DNA of 64,000 nucleotides, from the NCBI RefSeq assembly GCF_015595035.1, contig NZ_JADNRN010000002.1, forward strand, positions 326,647 through 390,646. Direction: 5' to 3'. How positions within the stretch are numbered: position 1 is the first letter of the stretch; each line of letters begins with the position of its first letter. The notes below the pieces were generated by a model, which made no database searches, was not told the DNA's origin, and saw nothing but the letters and a program-made list of their open reading frames with translations. The translations under genes and the position numbers were made by a program. Positions 8,993-17,504 of the stretch are shown one piece after another. The DNA comes from Marinibium conchae. Lineage in GTDB: Bacteria; Pseudomonadota; Gammaproteobacteria; Enterobacterales; Alteromonadaceae.

Positions 8993-8999
8993 GTTAGGC
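8993..8999 (+). other. integron cassette core site (R') at the array start
   Basis: GTTAGGC fits the GTTRRRY core consensus. It is the exact reverse complement of the R'' box (GCCTAAC, 9456-9462) that ends the same cassette, as expected for a cassette integrated from a circle. What lies to the left may be a decayed attI or attC; I see no clear L box there. Confidence 0.65.
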
Positions 9000-9011
9000 A
9001 TCATTTACGTT

Positions 9012-9461
9012 ATGGATCGTAGATACGAGAAAAGAATTAATCGATATTGGGAAAAGATGGAGGCGAAGTGTCGCGATTCATTTGAGCGTCTAGACACAAA
9101 CGAGTGGTTTGATCTTTGGCACACTCATCCAGATTGGGATGGAAAAGGAAACGCTCGGCCTGAAAATCGTCAACGTTGTGATGAATTGACATACGATATG
9201 TTAATGTTAGCTGAGTCTATTACTGCCCATCGTGGAAACGAAGTTCAGTGTTTCGCTCTAGTAAAGGAAGATACAATGGATAATTCAGTTTACATCCATA
9301 GCGAGAACCCAAATGATTCGGAATTTCCATTTCAATATGATGGCGTAGTTTGGGGCTATTCATCTGTGCGCCTCGAAAAGATTGTTGATCTTAAGTATCA
9401 CGAAGTAGGTCTCTTCGATGGGCAGGATGAGAAAACACTATTTATCAGAAAAAATGCCTAA
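9012..9461 (+). CDS. integron cassette 1 protein, unknown function (149 aa)
   Basis: The start chosen is ATG 9012, 12 bases after the core site; the frame continues upstream through the array boundary, but a longer protein would cross the cassette edge. The product is soluble, charged and rich in aromatics (WFDLWHTHPDWDGKG, then GVVWGYSSVRLEKIVDLKYHEVGLFDGQ). No signal peptide or named motif. The stop codon overlaps the R'' box GCCTAAC, the usual cassette arrangement. I do not recognise the family. Confidence 0.8.
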   Translation: MDRRYEKRINRYWEKMEAKCRDSFERLDTNEWFDLWHTHPDWDGKGNARPENRQRCDELTYDMLMLAESITAHRGNEVQCFALVKEDTMDNSVYIHSENPNDSEFPFQYDGVVWGYSSVRLEKIVDLKYHEVGLFDGQDEKTLFIRKNA

Positions 9462-9587
9462 CAAGGCAATCCAGCATCAGCCACTTCGTGGCTTGGACAG
9501 CCTAGCCGTCGCTTGTTTTGTGCATGGCTTCGCCATTAACGCACAAAACAATCAACAACTAGTCTACCGCTGATTGCGGCGTTAGTT
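9456..9587 (+). other. attC recombination site of cassette 1
   Basis: R'' GCCTAAC (9456-9462) and R' GTTAGTT (9581-9587). The L boxes GCAATCCAGC and GCTGATTGC pair with one extra base, the extrahelical base expected of attC. The 132-bp length resembles large VCR-type sites. The interior holds further inverted repeats (AGCCACTTCGTGGCT and TTTTGTGC/GCACAAAA). Confidence 0.85.
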
Positions 9588-9592
9588 CTCTA

Positions 9593-10030
9593 GTGAAAAT
9601 TTTACCTTTGATAGGTTTGTCAGGTTTGGAGTTTGGAGACACGAAAGAAACATTGGTGTCGAAATTTGGCCAACCCAATTCAGTTGAGAATGAAGGTTGT
9701 GCGAATGGTTGCTCCTCAGAAATTTATAAATATTCAAATTTAGGATTAGAAGTTTACTTAGACTGCGATGCGCAATTTGTAGTCAGTGGAATTTCTGTAA
9801 GGTCTGAACAATTTACTTTAGACGGCTTCTCACCAATTAGTATGGATGAGTCTGAATTAGTTCAGGCATTTCAGGATCTTGTAATTGAAGTTAGTGACGG
9901 TAAGTTCACAGATTATACGAGCGATGAAAAAGGGCTATTGTTTTTCATGCGAGATGGTTTAGTGAAAAGAATCGATATAAGTCCAAATATTGATAAATAT
10001 ATGGAGATCATAAATGAGTTCGAAAACTAA
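9593..10030 (+). CDS. integron cassette 2 protein, unknown function (145 aa)
   Basis: It starts at GTG 9593, six bases after the cassette core site. The product opens GLSGLEFGDTKETLVSKFGQP, a G-x-x-FG-x-T/S-x-x-E-x-x-x-x-x-G-x-P pattern seen in many small uncharacterised proteins, with a four-cysteine region (CANGCSS and LDCDAQ; Cys at about 36, 40 and 57). No signal peptide is evident. The stop overlaps the next attC (AACTAAC). There is no Shine-Dalgarno sequence inside the cassette, so translation may depend on coupling. Confidence 0.75.
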   Translation: MKILPLIGLSGLEFGDTKETLVSKFGQPNSVENEGCANGCSSEIYKYSNLGLEVYLDCDAQFVVSGISVRSEQFTLDGFSPISMDESELVQAFQDLVIEVSDGKFTDYTSDEKGLLFFMRDGLVKRIDISPNIDKYMEIINEFEN

Positions 10031-10125
10031 CAAACGATTGAACAGAGATGCCCATCTCATGTCATGCCACTTGCATTCGCAAGCGCCACGCCATAACCTG
10101 GTCACCCGTTAATCGGGTGTTAGGT
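10025..10125 (+). other. attC recombination site of cassette 2
   Basis: R'' AACTAAC (10025-10031) is the exact complement of this cassette's own left core GTTAGTT (9581-9587). R' is GTTAGGT (10119-10125). The L boxes ACGATTGAAC and GTTAATCG pair with an unpaired base. The centre carries CTTGCATTCGCAAG. Total 101 bp. Confidence 0.85.
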
Positions 10126-10133
10126 GTACATGC

Positions 10134-10427
10134 ATGGAAATAGTTAAGGGCCTTATTGCTGGATTTATAGTTTTTGTGGGAATCATGCTATTTTTGGGTT
10201 ACCTGCCAAAGTTGATTTCTAAAATATACGACCCACCTAATATGAAATTTATTAAGAGGTACTTTGAGGAATCTGGGTGTATCGACGTAGAAATAACACC
10301 TCACTCAGCACATTATGGTGTTCGATATACGAAAAATGGAAACCGCCTATATGCAAAATGCCTTGCTAAAATAAAAGAAGAAAAAATTGAATGGGTTGGA
10401 AAAAAGCCGGAATGGGCCAACACCTAA
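10134..10427 (+). CDS. integron cassette 3 protein, small membrane-anchored (97 aa)
   Basis: ATG 10134 lies nine bases after the core site. Residues of about 5-30 form one hydrophobic helix (VKGLIAGFIVFVGIMLFLGYLPKLI), followed by a short soluble domain (KRYFEESGCIDVEITPHSAHYGVRYTK) rich in Lys. Family not recognised. The stop overlaps R'' ACCTAAC of its attC. Likely an inner-membrane-tethered cytoplasmic or periplasmic accessory protein. Confidence 0.75.
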   Translation: MEIVKGLIAGFIVFVGIMLFLGYLPKLISKIYDPPNMKFIKRYFEESGCIDVEITPHSAHYGVRYTKNGNRLYAKCLAKIKEEKIEWVGKKPEWANT

Positions 10428-10515
10428 CAAGTGTGTCATGTTCGCCGCAAAAAAGCGCGGCTAGGACTGGCATTCCGCTGGCGCTACATGCCAGCCTCAT
10501 ACACAAGCGTTATGC
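10422..10515 (+). other. attC recombination site of cassette 3
   Basis: R'' ACCTAAC (10422-10428) complements its own left core GTTAGGT (10119-10125); R' is GTTATGC (10509-10515). The L boxes TGTGTCATG and CATACACA pair with one bulged base. Inner inverted repeats include GGCTAGGACTGGCAT with ATGCCAGCC. Total 94 bp. Confidence 0.85.
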
Positions 10516-10535
10516 GCCAAACAGAGAGCAGAGTA

Positions 10536-10934
10536 ATGTTTAGAATCATAATTGTAATTTCACTATTTTTTTCAACGAATTGCTTCTCAGGAGAATTCGC
10601 GAAAGAGGCTAATGAGAATCCATTTTTAAATGGTGAACTGAATCCCAAGTATGAAGGCGAAATCACAGCCCTCGGTGGTACAGTTATCGACCACATTGTT
10701 GTTGAAAATAATAACCTGTACAAACTTGACCTTAAAATAAAAGGAATTAAACCTATTTGGGTCACGAGTTTTATCAAACCAAAAGGAAAGCAGATTATTC
10801 AAAAAGGTGATCGAGTTGTATTTAAAGGATATATCTCAAAATCTATAAGTCTCGATCCTTCAGGTGAGCTTAGTTCAGACATAAAAGCTAACAGTCTTTT
10901 GATGGCAATATATGTACAAAATCAGGGCGCATAA
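10536..10934 (+). CDS. integron cassette 4 protein, exported, unknown function (132 aa)
   Basis: The start chosen is ATG 10536 with GAGAGCAGAG upstream; an in-frame ATG at 10512 lies within the attC. The N-terminus MFRIIIVISLFFSTNCFSG is a signal peptide, possibly a lipoprotein (Cys16), although the context STNC is not a standard lipobox. The mature part looks like a small beta-rich domain (GEITALGGTVIDHIVVENNNLYKLDL, then QKGDRVVFKGYIS), reminiscent of OB-type folds. The stop overlaps R'' GCATAAC. Confidence 0.75.
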   Translation: MFRIIIVISLFFSTNCFSGEFAKEANENPFLNGELNPKYEGEITALGGTVIDHIVVENNNLYKLDLKIKGIKPIWVTSFIKPKGKQIIQKGDRVVFKGYISKSISLDPSGELSSDIKANSLLMAIYVQNQGA

Positions 10935-10994
10935 CAAACCAATGAAGACGGACGTTCGCAAAGAGCGCGAACGGCGCTTAATTTGGTGCTAACT
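10929..10994 (+). other. attC of cassette 4, right core degenerate
   Basis: R'' GCATAAC (10929-10935) is the exact complement of the cassette's left core GTTATGC (10509-10515). L'' ACCAATGAAG pairs with CTTAATTTGGT, and GTTCGC-N5-GCGAAC makes the central stem. The right core reads GCTAACT (10988-10994) instead of GTTRRRY, so this is where the array is broken or rejoined. Confidence 0.65.
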
Positions 10995-11095
10995 AAGTGC
11001 GGGCAAATTTGGCAAATGTTGTAGCCTAGATTATCACTACAAATCCTAGTCGCTGCGCGTAAATTCAATACCATCATATTCAAGCTTTGTTAGCT
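10987..11095 (-). other. attC-like site in inverted orientation
   Basis: Read on the minus strand, AGCTAAC overlaps the stop of the downstream cassette-like gene exactly as in cassettes 1-4, and GTTAGCA closes the segment about 100 bases later. An internal stem TTGTAG / CTACAA lies at 11019-11042. The L boxes pair poorly, so the call is tentative. Confidence 0.35.
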
Positions 11096-11467
11096 ATCTA
11101 CCTTTCTGTAAAACATGTTGCCAAACTTTGATTCAAATACATAATAAAATTTACGATTGCCTCGATATAAACTAGGGTACTCATCAATCAAAGGATGATA
11201 TTCTTCTAAATGAATACGAAATAAGAATGGGGGAGCGTTGCGATAATATTCAATACTTCCCTTAATTGTTTTAATGTTCCCATCTTTGAGTTTCTCGTGA
11301 AATAAGAACTTATCGTTTTCAGTAATTTCAAATGAAAAATGTTCCTTTTGCCAAGTAGCGTCGCTACCTGGATAAAAATTGATGTCGATAGAATAAGAGC
11401 CAACAATTCTATCTTTTGTTATAGGATAGTTACACAAAGGGCTCATCGACCCTGCTACAGAACTCAT
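11090..11467 (-). CDS. cassette-like hypothetical protein in inverted orientation (125 aa)
   Basis: It is transcribed against the four preceding cassettes. The product is soluble, with aromatic/charged alternation suggestive of beta strands (DRIVGSYSIDINFYPGSDATW, then KFYYVFESKFGNMFYRKVDS). Family not recognised. The initiator could also be the internal Met eight codons on (MSPLCNYP). The stop TAA lies within AGCTAAC, the arrangement of R'' in integron cassettes, but the matching left core GTTAGCT was not found on its other side. Confidence 0.65.
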   Translation of the reverse strand: MSSVAGSMSPLCNYPITKDRIVGSYSIDINFYPGSDATWQKEHFSFEITENDKFLFHEKLKDGNIKTIKGSIEYYRNAPPFLFRIHLEEYHPLIDEYPSLYRGNRKFYYVFESKFGNMFYRKVDS

Positions 11468-11960
11468 AGTAAAACAGAATCAAAACAAACATTGAGTGTA
11501 AAACTAGTGGTAAAGTCTCTCTGTGCTCTGCTTAGATCAGTTACTCGTGCTTTTCATTTTTGTGCTTGAACAACTCTGTCGGATCCATAATTAACACCTC
11601 TGTATAAAAGCTTTGTAAGGCTTGTTAGTTTGAAATCTCATGCGTAGACAGGCGATTGGTTCAGGAAAAGATTAATTTGAGCGCCAATGGCACGGTGAAT
11701 GAGTTGCATCACTTTGCTCATGTACTTGGGTACCTTGCTAACATCAATTACATAATTTTGTCATAATCTTAGACTATACTCCATTCTTGGGTTCATAGAA
11801 TAATGAACCTGTCGATATATGACTTAGTACCCGAGCTGGAAATATTAATAAACTCAGTATCTTCGTTTTGAAGAGCAACATTGCTGTTGTTAGTATTTAG
11901 CTTTAGGGTAAATTGATGATAAACGGACTTTCTAATTCATTTTTTTGAAGAGTCCTTACT
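11468..11960. other. intergenic stretch with left 51-bp repeat and chemoreceptor upstream region
   Basis: No gene is supported. It holds the left copy of a 51-bp direct repeat (11608-11658) and the promoter region of the chemoreceptor. GGACT and AGTCC form an inverted repeat just before the ATG at 11961. I could not identify a clear sigma-28 promoter. Confidence 0.5.
11608..11658 (+). repeat. 51-bp direct repeat, left copy
   Basis: Matches 15125-15175 at 47 of 51 positions (AAGCTTTGTAAGG, then GTTAGTTTG, then ATCTCATGCGTAGACAGG). It contains a GTTAGTT core like those of the nearby cassettes, so it could be an attC end fragment. Confidence 0.7.
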
Positions 11961-13628
11961 ATGCAAGATCAGCGAATCTCCCCATCCTCTACATCTCGAA
12001 GAGGCGCATTTCAGCTCACTACTTTAAAAACGAAAATCTTAGCTCTACTCACAGCGGCTCTTTTGCTTGTGGGTGTTATTGCACTCATTTCTAATATGCT
12101 CTTGTCGAGCAAAATTGATACCTTCAAGCAACTTATTGAGGTTGATAATGTGGCTGGGGCAGAAATTGGTAACTTGAACCTACAGTTTAAAACACAGGTT
12201 CAAGAATGGAAGAATGTCCTTTTGCGCGGTCATAACAAAGAAGATAAAGATAAATACTGGTCGAAGTTCGTTTCCCAGCATGAGAAAGTGCAAAGGCAAG
12301 CTGAGTCGATTACCGCTCTGGCGATTTCGCAAGATCTGAAGGATAAAGTGACGGAGTTCAGAAAAATTCATGCAAGCTTGCTAACGCAATATGAACTGGG
12401 TTTGGAGAGTTTCGAAAATAGTAATTTCGATCACAAACAAGGTGATGCGAGAGTAAGGGGTATTGACCGAGCCCCCGGAACGGCGCTTCAAGCTCTGGTT
12501 TCTCAAGTTCAGGAACAAATAGCGCTGAAGAATGCTGCTTTGCAATCAAGTGCAGAGCGCTCTCAATGGTTCACTGTTGTCGTGATTTTATCTGCGCTTA
12601 TTGCCAGTATCGTGATATCTAACCTTTACATGAATAAGGGTATTATAAAACCTATTGTTGGTCTCATTGCCCAATTGCGTGCACTAAGCAATGGTGATTT
12701 TAGTGATCATCACAATCTTGACCGTTCAGATGAAATTGGTGAAATGTCGTATGCTATTCAACTGTTAAATAATAAGTTAAGAAATGTTTGTACGCATTTA
12801 GAGCAGACCCAGAATAAGCTAGAGCTTGTTAGCAGTGGTTTGAGTCAGGGGGCCGATAAACTAGTTAATAGTGCTCATTTGCAGAATCAAAAGACGATGG
12901 ATGTATCGACCGCAACCGCTCAAATGATCCAAATCTCTTCTCAAGTAGCAGGTGACATTCAACAAGCGACAGAGCTTGCTGAAAATGCAAAGAATTCGGC
13001 TAAATCAAGTCAGGATGTCATGTTAGAGACCATCGAAACAATTCGCTCCTCGTCTCAGCAAATCCAAAACACAGCCACAGTGATTGAGCGTTTAGATGAT
13101 GACGCTAAAAATGTAGGTAGCGTAGTGGATGTGATCAACAGTATTGCAGAGCAGACTAATTTACTTGCTTTAAATGCGGCAATAGAGGCAGCTAGAGCGG
13201 GTGAGCAAGGGAGAGGTTTTGCTGTAGTAGCCGATGAAGTGAGGACCTTAGCATCGAGAACTCAGAAGTCGACAGAAGAAATTCAGCTTATTATCGCTAA
13301 GCTGCAGAAGGGGGCTTTGGATGCTGTGGAGGCGATTCAGCTAGGTAGCAATAATGCTCAAATTAGCGAGGACAAAGTGCAACAAGCTGACAGTATCTTA
13401 AGGACCGTTGATGATTCCGTATTGAGTATTACCGAATTGAATCAGAAAGTGTCTTTGGCGATGACTAACCAAGAGCAGGCGAGTGCCAATATCAATCTCA
13501 CTATTGAAGATCTCAGACAGCTTTCGAAAACGAATCAGTTGGAAGCTGCAGAGCTCGGTAAAGAGAATGCACTTCTCTCAGAAGTAAAAGAAGAACTAGC
13601 GGCAGAGGTGAATACCTTGAGTAGCTAA
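11961..13628 (+). CDS. methyl-accepting chemotaxis protein
   Basis: A 555-aa transmembrane chemoreceptor that signals to CheA/CheW. The first membrane helix is at about 27-48 ([19 protein letters not shown]) and the second at about 204-222, enclosing a roughly 155-aa periplasmic helical sensor domain. A HAMP domain follows ([21 protein letters not shown]), then a signalling domain whose hairpin tip [20 protein letters not shown] begins near residue 396. There is no C-terminal pentapeptide tether. The ligand cannot be told. It stands alone, with no che genes nearby, and converges with the next gene. Confidence 0.95.
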   Translation: MQDQRISPSSTSRRGAFQLTTLKTKILALLTAALLLVGVIALISNMLLSSKIDTFKQLIEVDNVAGAEIGNLNLQFKTQVQEWKNVLLRGHNKEDKDKYWSKFVSQHEKVQRQAESITALAISQDLKDKVTEFRKIHASLLTQYELGLESFENSNFDHKQGDARVRGIDRAPGTALQALVSQVQEQIALKNAALQSSAERSQWFTVVVILSALIASIVISNLYMNKGIIKPIVGLIAQLRALSNGDFSDHHNLDRSDEIGEMSYAIQLLNNKLRNVCTHLEQTQNKLELVSSGLSQGADKLVNSAHLQNQKTMDVSTATAQMIQISSQVAGDIQQATELAENAKNSAKSSQDVMLETIETIRSSSQQIQNTATVIERLDDDAKNVGSVVDVINSIAEQTNLLALNAAIEAARAGEQGRGFAVVADEVRTLASRTQKSTEEIQLIIAKLQKGALDAVEAIQLGSNNAQISEDKVQQADSILRTVDDSVLSITELNQKVSLAMTNQEQASANINLTIEDLRQLSKTNQLEAAELGKENALLSEVKEELAAEVNTLSS

Positions 13629-13701
13629 CACTGAGCTAGTGCATTTTAGCTGCCCTGCCCATATCAAAAGGAGCTCTATGGAAAAGGTCGTTCTTGCTCG
13701 C

Positions 13702-14961
13702 TTAGTCTTTCGTCTCTAACACCGGATTTCCCACTTGATACAAGGTGGTCATTTCTAAGGTGATGCCCTCTTGAGCAAAAGACATGCTGGAAAACGTACC
13801 GTCAAGCTTGGCTAAATACTTAGCATTAATCGGTCCGACTTGAAGTTCTACGTTGGCGTTTTTATTGCCTTCCAGCTTTTGTAAGGTGGTTGGCATTGCT
13901 GCAAGCGGGTTAGCCGATGATAACCACATTTGATACTCAGCTCGTTTTTCCTCACCGTTTAACAATTCAGCTGTGGCCAAGTAGCTACCGAAGGTGCTTA
14001 ATAGCCAGCCATCATACTCGAGCACGGCACCAACTGCCTCGCCCTGACGTTCGCCCTCTACATGCCAATCATTACCTTTCACGCTCACTGAATACTCATG
14101 GGAGAGGCTACCATCTTCAACAGAATACTCATAAAGATTAATAAGCGAACCGTCAATACGAGCGAATTGTTCTACAAAGGTGTCTGATTTTGATATTGCA
14201 GCGCTGCTAGAAGGGAATAGCATAGTATTATACTGGCGAGTGTGCACATCACCATCTTGATCTAGCGAATGCACTTCTCGAGAGTAGCCCATCGCAATAC
14301 CATTAAATGACATTTTAAAAGCGTTTTCAAAAAACACATTACTGTCTTGTTTGGGTTTCGCCGCAGCAACAAAGGATTCAAAAACCGCTTTAAAAGTAGC
14401 GCGATAACCCACTTCATTATGGAGGCACATGAGTAAGTTATCACCTGTTTGAGCAGTTAAGGTTTTTAAGATGCCAGAAACAGCTTCCCCCGGTTTTCCT
14501 AGAGTGTATAGAGTATCGAATAGCACGTATGCTACTTCATCACTAACACCAATATCTAAGGCAAAGTTTCTGCGCTTCGTCAACGGCTTGTCATAGGCCT
14601 TTTCAATCGAAGGTAGGGTGCTATCAACAACGTTCGACACGGCATTGGCAGGCCCATCAAAACTTGCAAAAATATGGCACTCTACAGGTGCGTTGGTGGC
14701 AATATCGATAGTGTAATACCAATAGCCCTCACTTCTCCCTTTCAGCAAAAGACTTCCTTTCACAGCACCACCGAAGCCTAAGTCCGTATTCTTGAACTCA
14801 GTTGAAGTGTCAATAGCGGTCTCACGCGCTAAAGAGTCTACAAACCAGTCTGGAAAAGCACTCACATCAACTAAGTTTTTTGCATCACTCTTTTCAATTA
14901 CACTGAGGTTTACACAAAGGGCTATAACGATAGTGGTAAAAAGCGTAGGGTAATTCTTCAT
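13702..14961 (-). CDS. exported protein of unknown function (419 aa)
   Basis: MKNYPTLFTTIVIALCVNLSVIEKSDA is a Sec signal peptide, so the product is periplasmic or secreted. The mature part mixes beta-rich stretches (GFGGAVKGSLLLKGRSEGYWYYTIDI) with a helical middle. Cys residues at about 92 (VECHIF) and 179 (LMCLH) could pair. I do not recognise the family. It is a single gene, convergent with the chemoreceptor, and with it lies between two copies of a 51-bp repeat. Confidence 0.8.
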   Translation of the reverse strand: MKNYPTLFTTIVIALCVNLSVIEKSDAKNLVDVSAFPDWFVDSLARETAIDTSTEFKNTDLGFGGAVKGSLLLKGRSEGYWYYTIDIATNAPVECHIFASFDGPANAVSNVVDSTLPSIEKAYDKPLTKRRNFALDIGVSDEVAYVLFDTLYTLGKPGEAVSGILKTLTAQTGDNLLMCLHNEVGYRATFKAVFESFVAAAKPKQDSNVFFENAFKMSFNGIAMGYSREVHSLDQDGDVHTRQYNTMLFPSSSAAISKSDTFVEQFARIDGSLINLYEYSVEDGSLSHEYSVSVKGNDWHVEGERQGEAVGAVLEYDGWLLSTFGSYLATAELLNGEEKRAEYQMWLSSANPLAAMPTTLQKLEGNKNANVELQVGPINAKYLAKLDGTFSSMSFAQEGITLEMTTLYQVGNPVLETKD

Positions 14962-15124
14962 GAAATCCTTTCCTTGGTAATATATGGACGAATGCTTTTT
15001 CGAGCTTTTCGGCGAGACGTATGCAAGCGATGAATTTGATTATAAGGCGGATTAAAGCTATTTGCTACTTCCTGTGACAGGTGTCTTGTTGACTAAGTAG
15101 GTCTGTTGCAATGTCTTATTGTGG

Positions 15125-15175
15125 AAGCTTTGTAAGGCGCGTTAGTTTGTAATCTCATGCGTAGACAGGCCATTG
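15125..15175 (+). repeat. 51-bp direct repeat, right copy
   Basis: 47 of 51 bases match 11608-11658, same orientation, 3.5 kb apart. It ends just before the LysR stop at 15186. Confidence 0.7.
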
Positions 15176-15185
15176 CTTTTTTTAC

Positions 15186-16061
15186 TCACTGTAAACTAGC
15201 ACTCAGAATATCTACAAACTCTCTGATTGCTGGTCTTAGCTGTTTTCGAGATATATAAGTCGCGTATATATCTAAACTCGACGTACTGTAGTTTGGTAGT
15301 AATCTATGCAAAGAATCGTTTTGTTGCATAAATTCCGGCATCGTAAAAACGTAGTCATTTTGCACACTGACTTGTTTAACCAACCACGGGTTTGTTGATA
15401 AGAAAATGGGTTTACAATCAATCATAATCGAATCTCCCGCTATATCTTTGGCACTTAGGTCAATGTGATATCTATCTTTTGGGCGAAGCACCGCTACGGG
15501 GGCATTTGATAACTGTTCGATTTTGTTTATTTTTGTGTGTTGGCTGTTAGTACGACAATAAAAGCCTGCACGTAAATGACACAGTTTTTTTGCGATAACA
15601 TCCATGTAACCAGGTTTACCAGCGCGGATCGCGATATCAAAACCTTCATGCACAATGTCTACCTGTCGGTTGGTCAATTCAACGGTGGCTTTACACTGTG
15701 GGTAGGTTTTTAAAAACTGACTTAGCGCATCCGACAACAAGCCTTGTCCAAACGTTAAAGGTGCGCAAATATGCAAGGTACCTGATGGCGTATCTCGTAG
15801 TGATTCTATAAGACTTTCTGCACTTTTTGCTTCGTCTATCATGCGCTGTGCATGTTGCGCAATCAACTTACCTACTTCGGTAATGTGTAATGAGCGCGTT
15901 GTACGATCAAAAAAGCGTACCCCTGCTAGTGTTTCCATTTTGGCAATTCGTCGGCTAAATGTCGCAACTGGCATATTCATTTGCCTTGCTGCTTTGGCAA
16001 AGCTGCCGGCTTTGGCCGCTTTTACAATCGCAAATGCATCGTCAATATTCTGAATGATCAT
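15186..16061 (-). CDS. LysR-family transcriptional regulator
   Basis: A 291-aa regulator: N-terminal winged HTH at about 5-62 (AFAIVKAAKAGSFAKAARQMNM, VATFSRRIAKMETLAGVRFFDR) and a two-lobed substrate-binding-type effector domain from about 90. It is divergent from the MFS gene with a 150-bp intergenic region, the classic LysR arrangement, so the MFS-MFP-RND exporter genes are its likely targets. The inducer is unknown. Confidence 0.92.
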   Translation of the reverse strand: MIIQNIDDAFAIVKAAKAGSFAKAARQMNMPVATFSRRIAKMETLAGVRFFDRTTRSLHITEVGKLIAQHAQRMIDEAKSAESLIESLRDTPSGTLHICAPLTFGQGLLSDALSQFLKTYPQCKATVELTNRQVDIVHEGFDIAIRAGKPGYMDVIAKKLCHLRAGFYCRTNSQHTKINKIEQLSNAPVAVLRPKDRYHIDLSAKDIAGDSIMIDCKPIFLSTNPWLVKQVSVQNDYVFTMPEFMQQNDSLHRLLPNYSTSSLDIYATYISRKQLRPAIREFVDILSASLQ

Positions 16062-16211
16062 TTTTTAAATCCCTTGAATGTATACATATCATTATTATTC
16101 CATTTTGAACAATAAAGAAACTCAAAATAGGCTACTAGTGAAGTATAGGTAATCATTCTACTATTGTGCTTAACTTAGCCAAATACGAACACGCATTAAC
16201 GAATTTCTACT

Positions 16212-17450
16212 ATGAAAAAACTACTACCAGTATTACTACTTACCTTGGTAAACACGTTGTCGTTTAGCTTGCTGATACCCGTGATACCAGTCATGTTAAG
16301 AAACTGGCAAATGCCCGACTGGACATTCGGTTTGATTCTCGCGTTATTTAGTTTTTGTCAATTCTGGGCCGCACCTATTTTTGGTGCCCTCTCTGACCAA
16401 TTTGGTAGACGCAACATATTGCTAATCACCCAGGGCGGCACCTTTATCTCTTGGCTTTTGTTTGTCGTCCTATGGTTTGTCGAATCCATGTTAGTGCTAC
16501 CAGTCTTTATTTTGTTAGCCTTCTTAATCGTATTGCGAGTAGTTGACGGACTTACTGGTGGCAATAGTTCGGTCACTAATGCATATTTATCAGATATCAC
16601 AAGCAAAGCGGAAAAAGCCCGCTATTTTGGCTATTTGAGCGCTACTATGGGCGTGGGTATGATTGTAGGCCCCGCAATCGGTGCATATACCATCGCTTCC
16701 CAATATGGCTATTTGTTAACTGCGTTGGTAGGGGGGCTTTTGAGTTTATTAACACTTGGTTTTATCGCCTTTGGATTGCAGGAATCATTAAAAGATAAGG
16801 CTCGGGCGAGTTCAATTGATTGGTTCAAGCCATTTAAACTGCGTTCGTCATTTAGTGATCTTAAAGGACAAAAAGTTGTAAAAAATATACTCATTGTGCG
16901 CATATTTTTAGGTGCAACACTAGCATCGTACACCTCAGTAATGGTGTTTTATCTACTTGATCAGTTCGCGCTCACCGAAATACAGATTGGTAACTTTTTG
17001 TTTTTTGTCGGTGGATTTGCCATTTTCAATCAACTGGTGTTGATACAACCCATCGTTAGTAAACTAGGCGAGGCAAGAGCTCTTGCACTTGGATTATTCT
17101 TGCTCTTTATCGGGTTACTTAGCTTTCCTTATGTCGAGCTCTACAGTGTTTTGCTATGTGTTTATTATCTAGCAAATTTAGGCTTTAGTATTTGCTTACC
17201 GACTATTAAATCGGTGCTGACAACGCAAACAGATCCAACGAGGCAAGGCAGTATATTAGGGCTAGAAGAGAGTCTTGGCGCATTAACGATGGCAGTAATG
17301 CCGATTATTTCAACTTCAGTATACTTATTTATTGGTGTAAAAAGTTTCTGGATTTGGGGAAGCTTGTCAGGCTTAGCTTGCGTGTTTCTGTTAGTGACTT
17401 GTCAGGGAATTTGGTCAAAAAGTCTTGCAACGAAGTTAACAAGCTCATAG
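16212..17450 (+). CDS. MFS transporter, TetA-like drug exporter
   Basis: A 412-aa major facilitator with 12 predicted membrane helices. The N-terminal half carries the motif GALSDQFGRRNILL (loop 2-3) and GPAIGAYT in helix 5, as in TetA-type drug/H+ antiporters. It begins an apparent operon with the RND genes (55-bp gap) under the divergent LysR. The substrate is not known; export of a toxic compound together with the RND pump is the likeliest role. Confidence 0.88.
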   Translation: MKKLLPVLLLTLVNTLSFSLLIPVIPVMLRNWQMPDWTFGLILALFSFCQFWAAPIFGALSDQFGRRNILLITQGGTFISWLLFVVLWFVESMLVLPVFILLAFLIVLRVVDGLTGGNSSVTNAYLSDITSKAEKARYFGYLSATMGVGMIVGPAIGAYTIASQYGYLLTALVGGLLSLLTLGFIAFGLQESLKDKARASSIDWFKPFKLRSSFSDLKGQKVVKNILIVRIFLGATLASYTSVMVFYLLDQFALTEIQIGNFLFFVGGFAIFNQLVLIQPIVSKLGEARALALGLFLLFIGLLSFPYVELYSVLLCVYYLANLGFSICLPTIKSVLTTQTDPTRQGSILGLEESLGALTMAVMPIISTSVYLFIGVKSFWIWGSLSGLACVFLLVTCQGIWSKSLATKLTSS

Positions 17451-17504
17451 TTAATTGCGTAGCATAAATACCTATACTTTTACTTTAAAAATGAGGAAAT
17501 ACTG

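Larger units (their letters stand above)
8502..9011. other. intergenic stretch: direct repeat, hairpin repeat, perfect palindrome, first cassette boundary
   Basis: No gene is supported. It contains the right direct repeat (8620-8703), the 60-bp hairpin repeat (8678-8737), a 30-bp perfect palindrome (8846-8875), an imperfect relative of it (8967-8989) and the core site GTTAGGC at 8993-8999, where the cassette array begins. A hairpin GCTCCG / CGGAGC spans 8610-8635. Confidence 0.55.

Noticed and set aside
8958-9011. Longer N-terminus for cassette 1 protein
   Set aside because: It would read across the cassette core site and the palindrome relic; the ATG at 9012 lies wholly within the cassette.
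11608-15175. Composite transposon around the chemoreceptor
   Set aside because: The 51-bp flanking repeats contain no transposase gene or IS-like termini.
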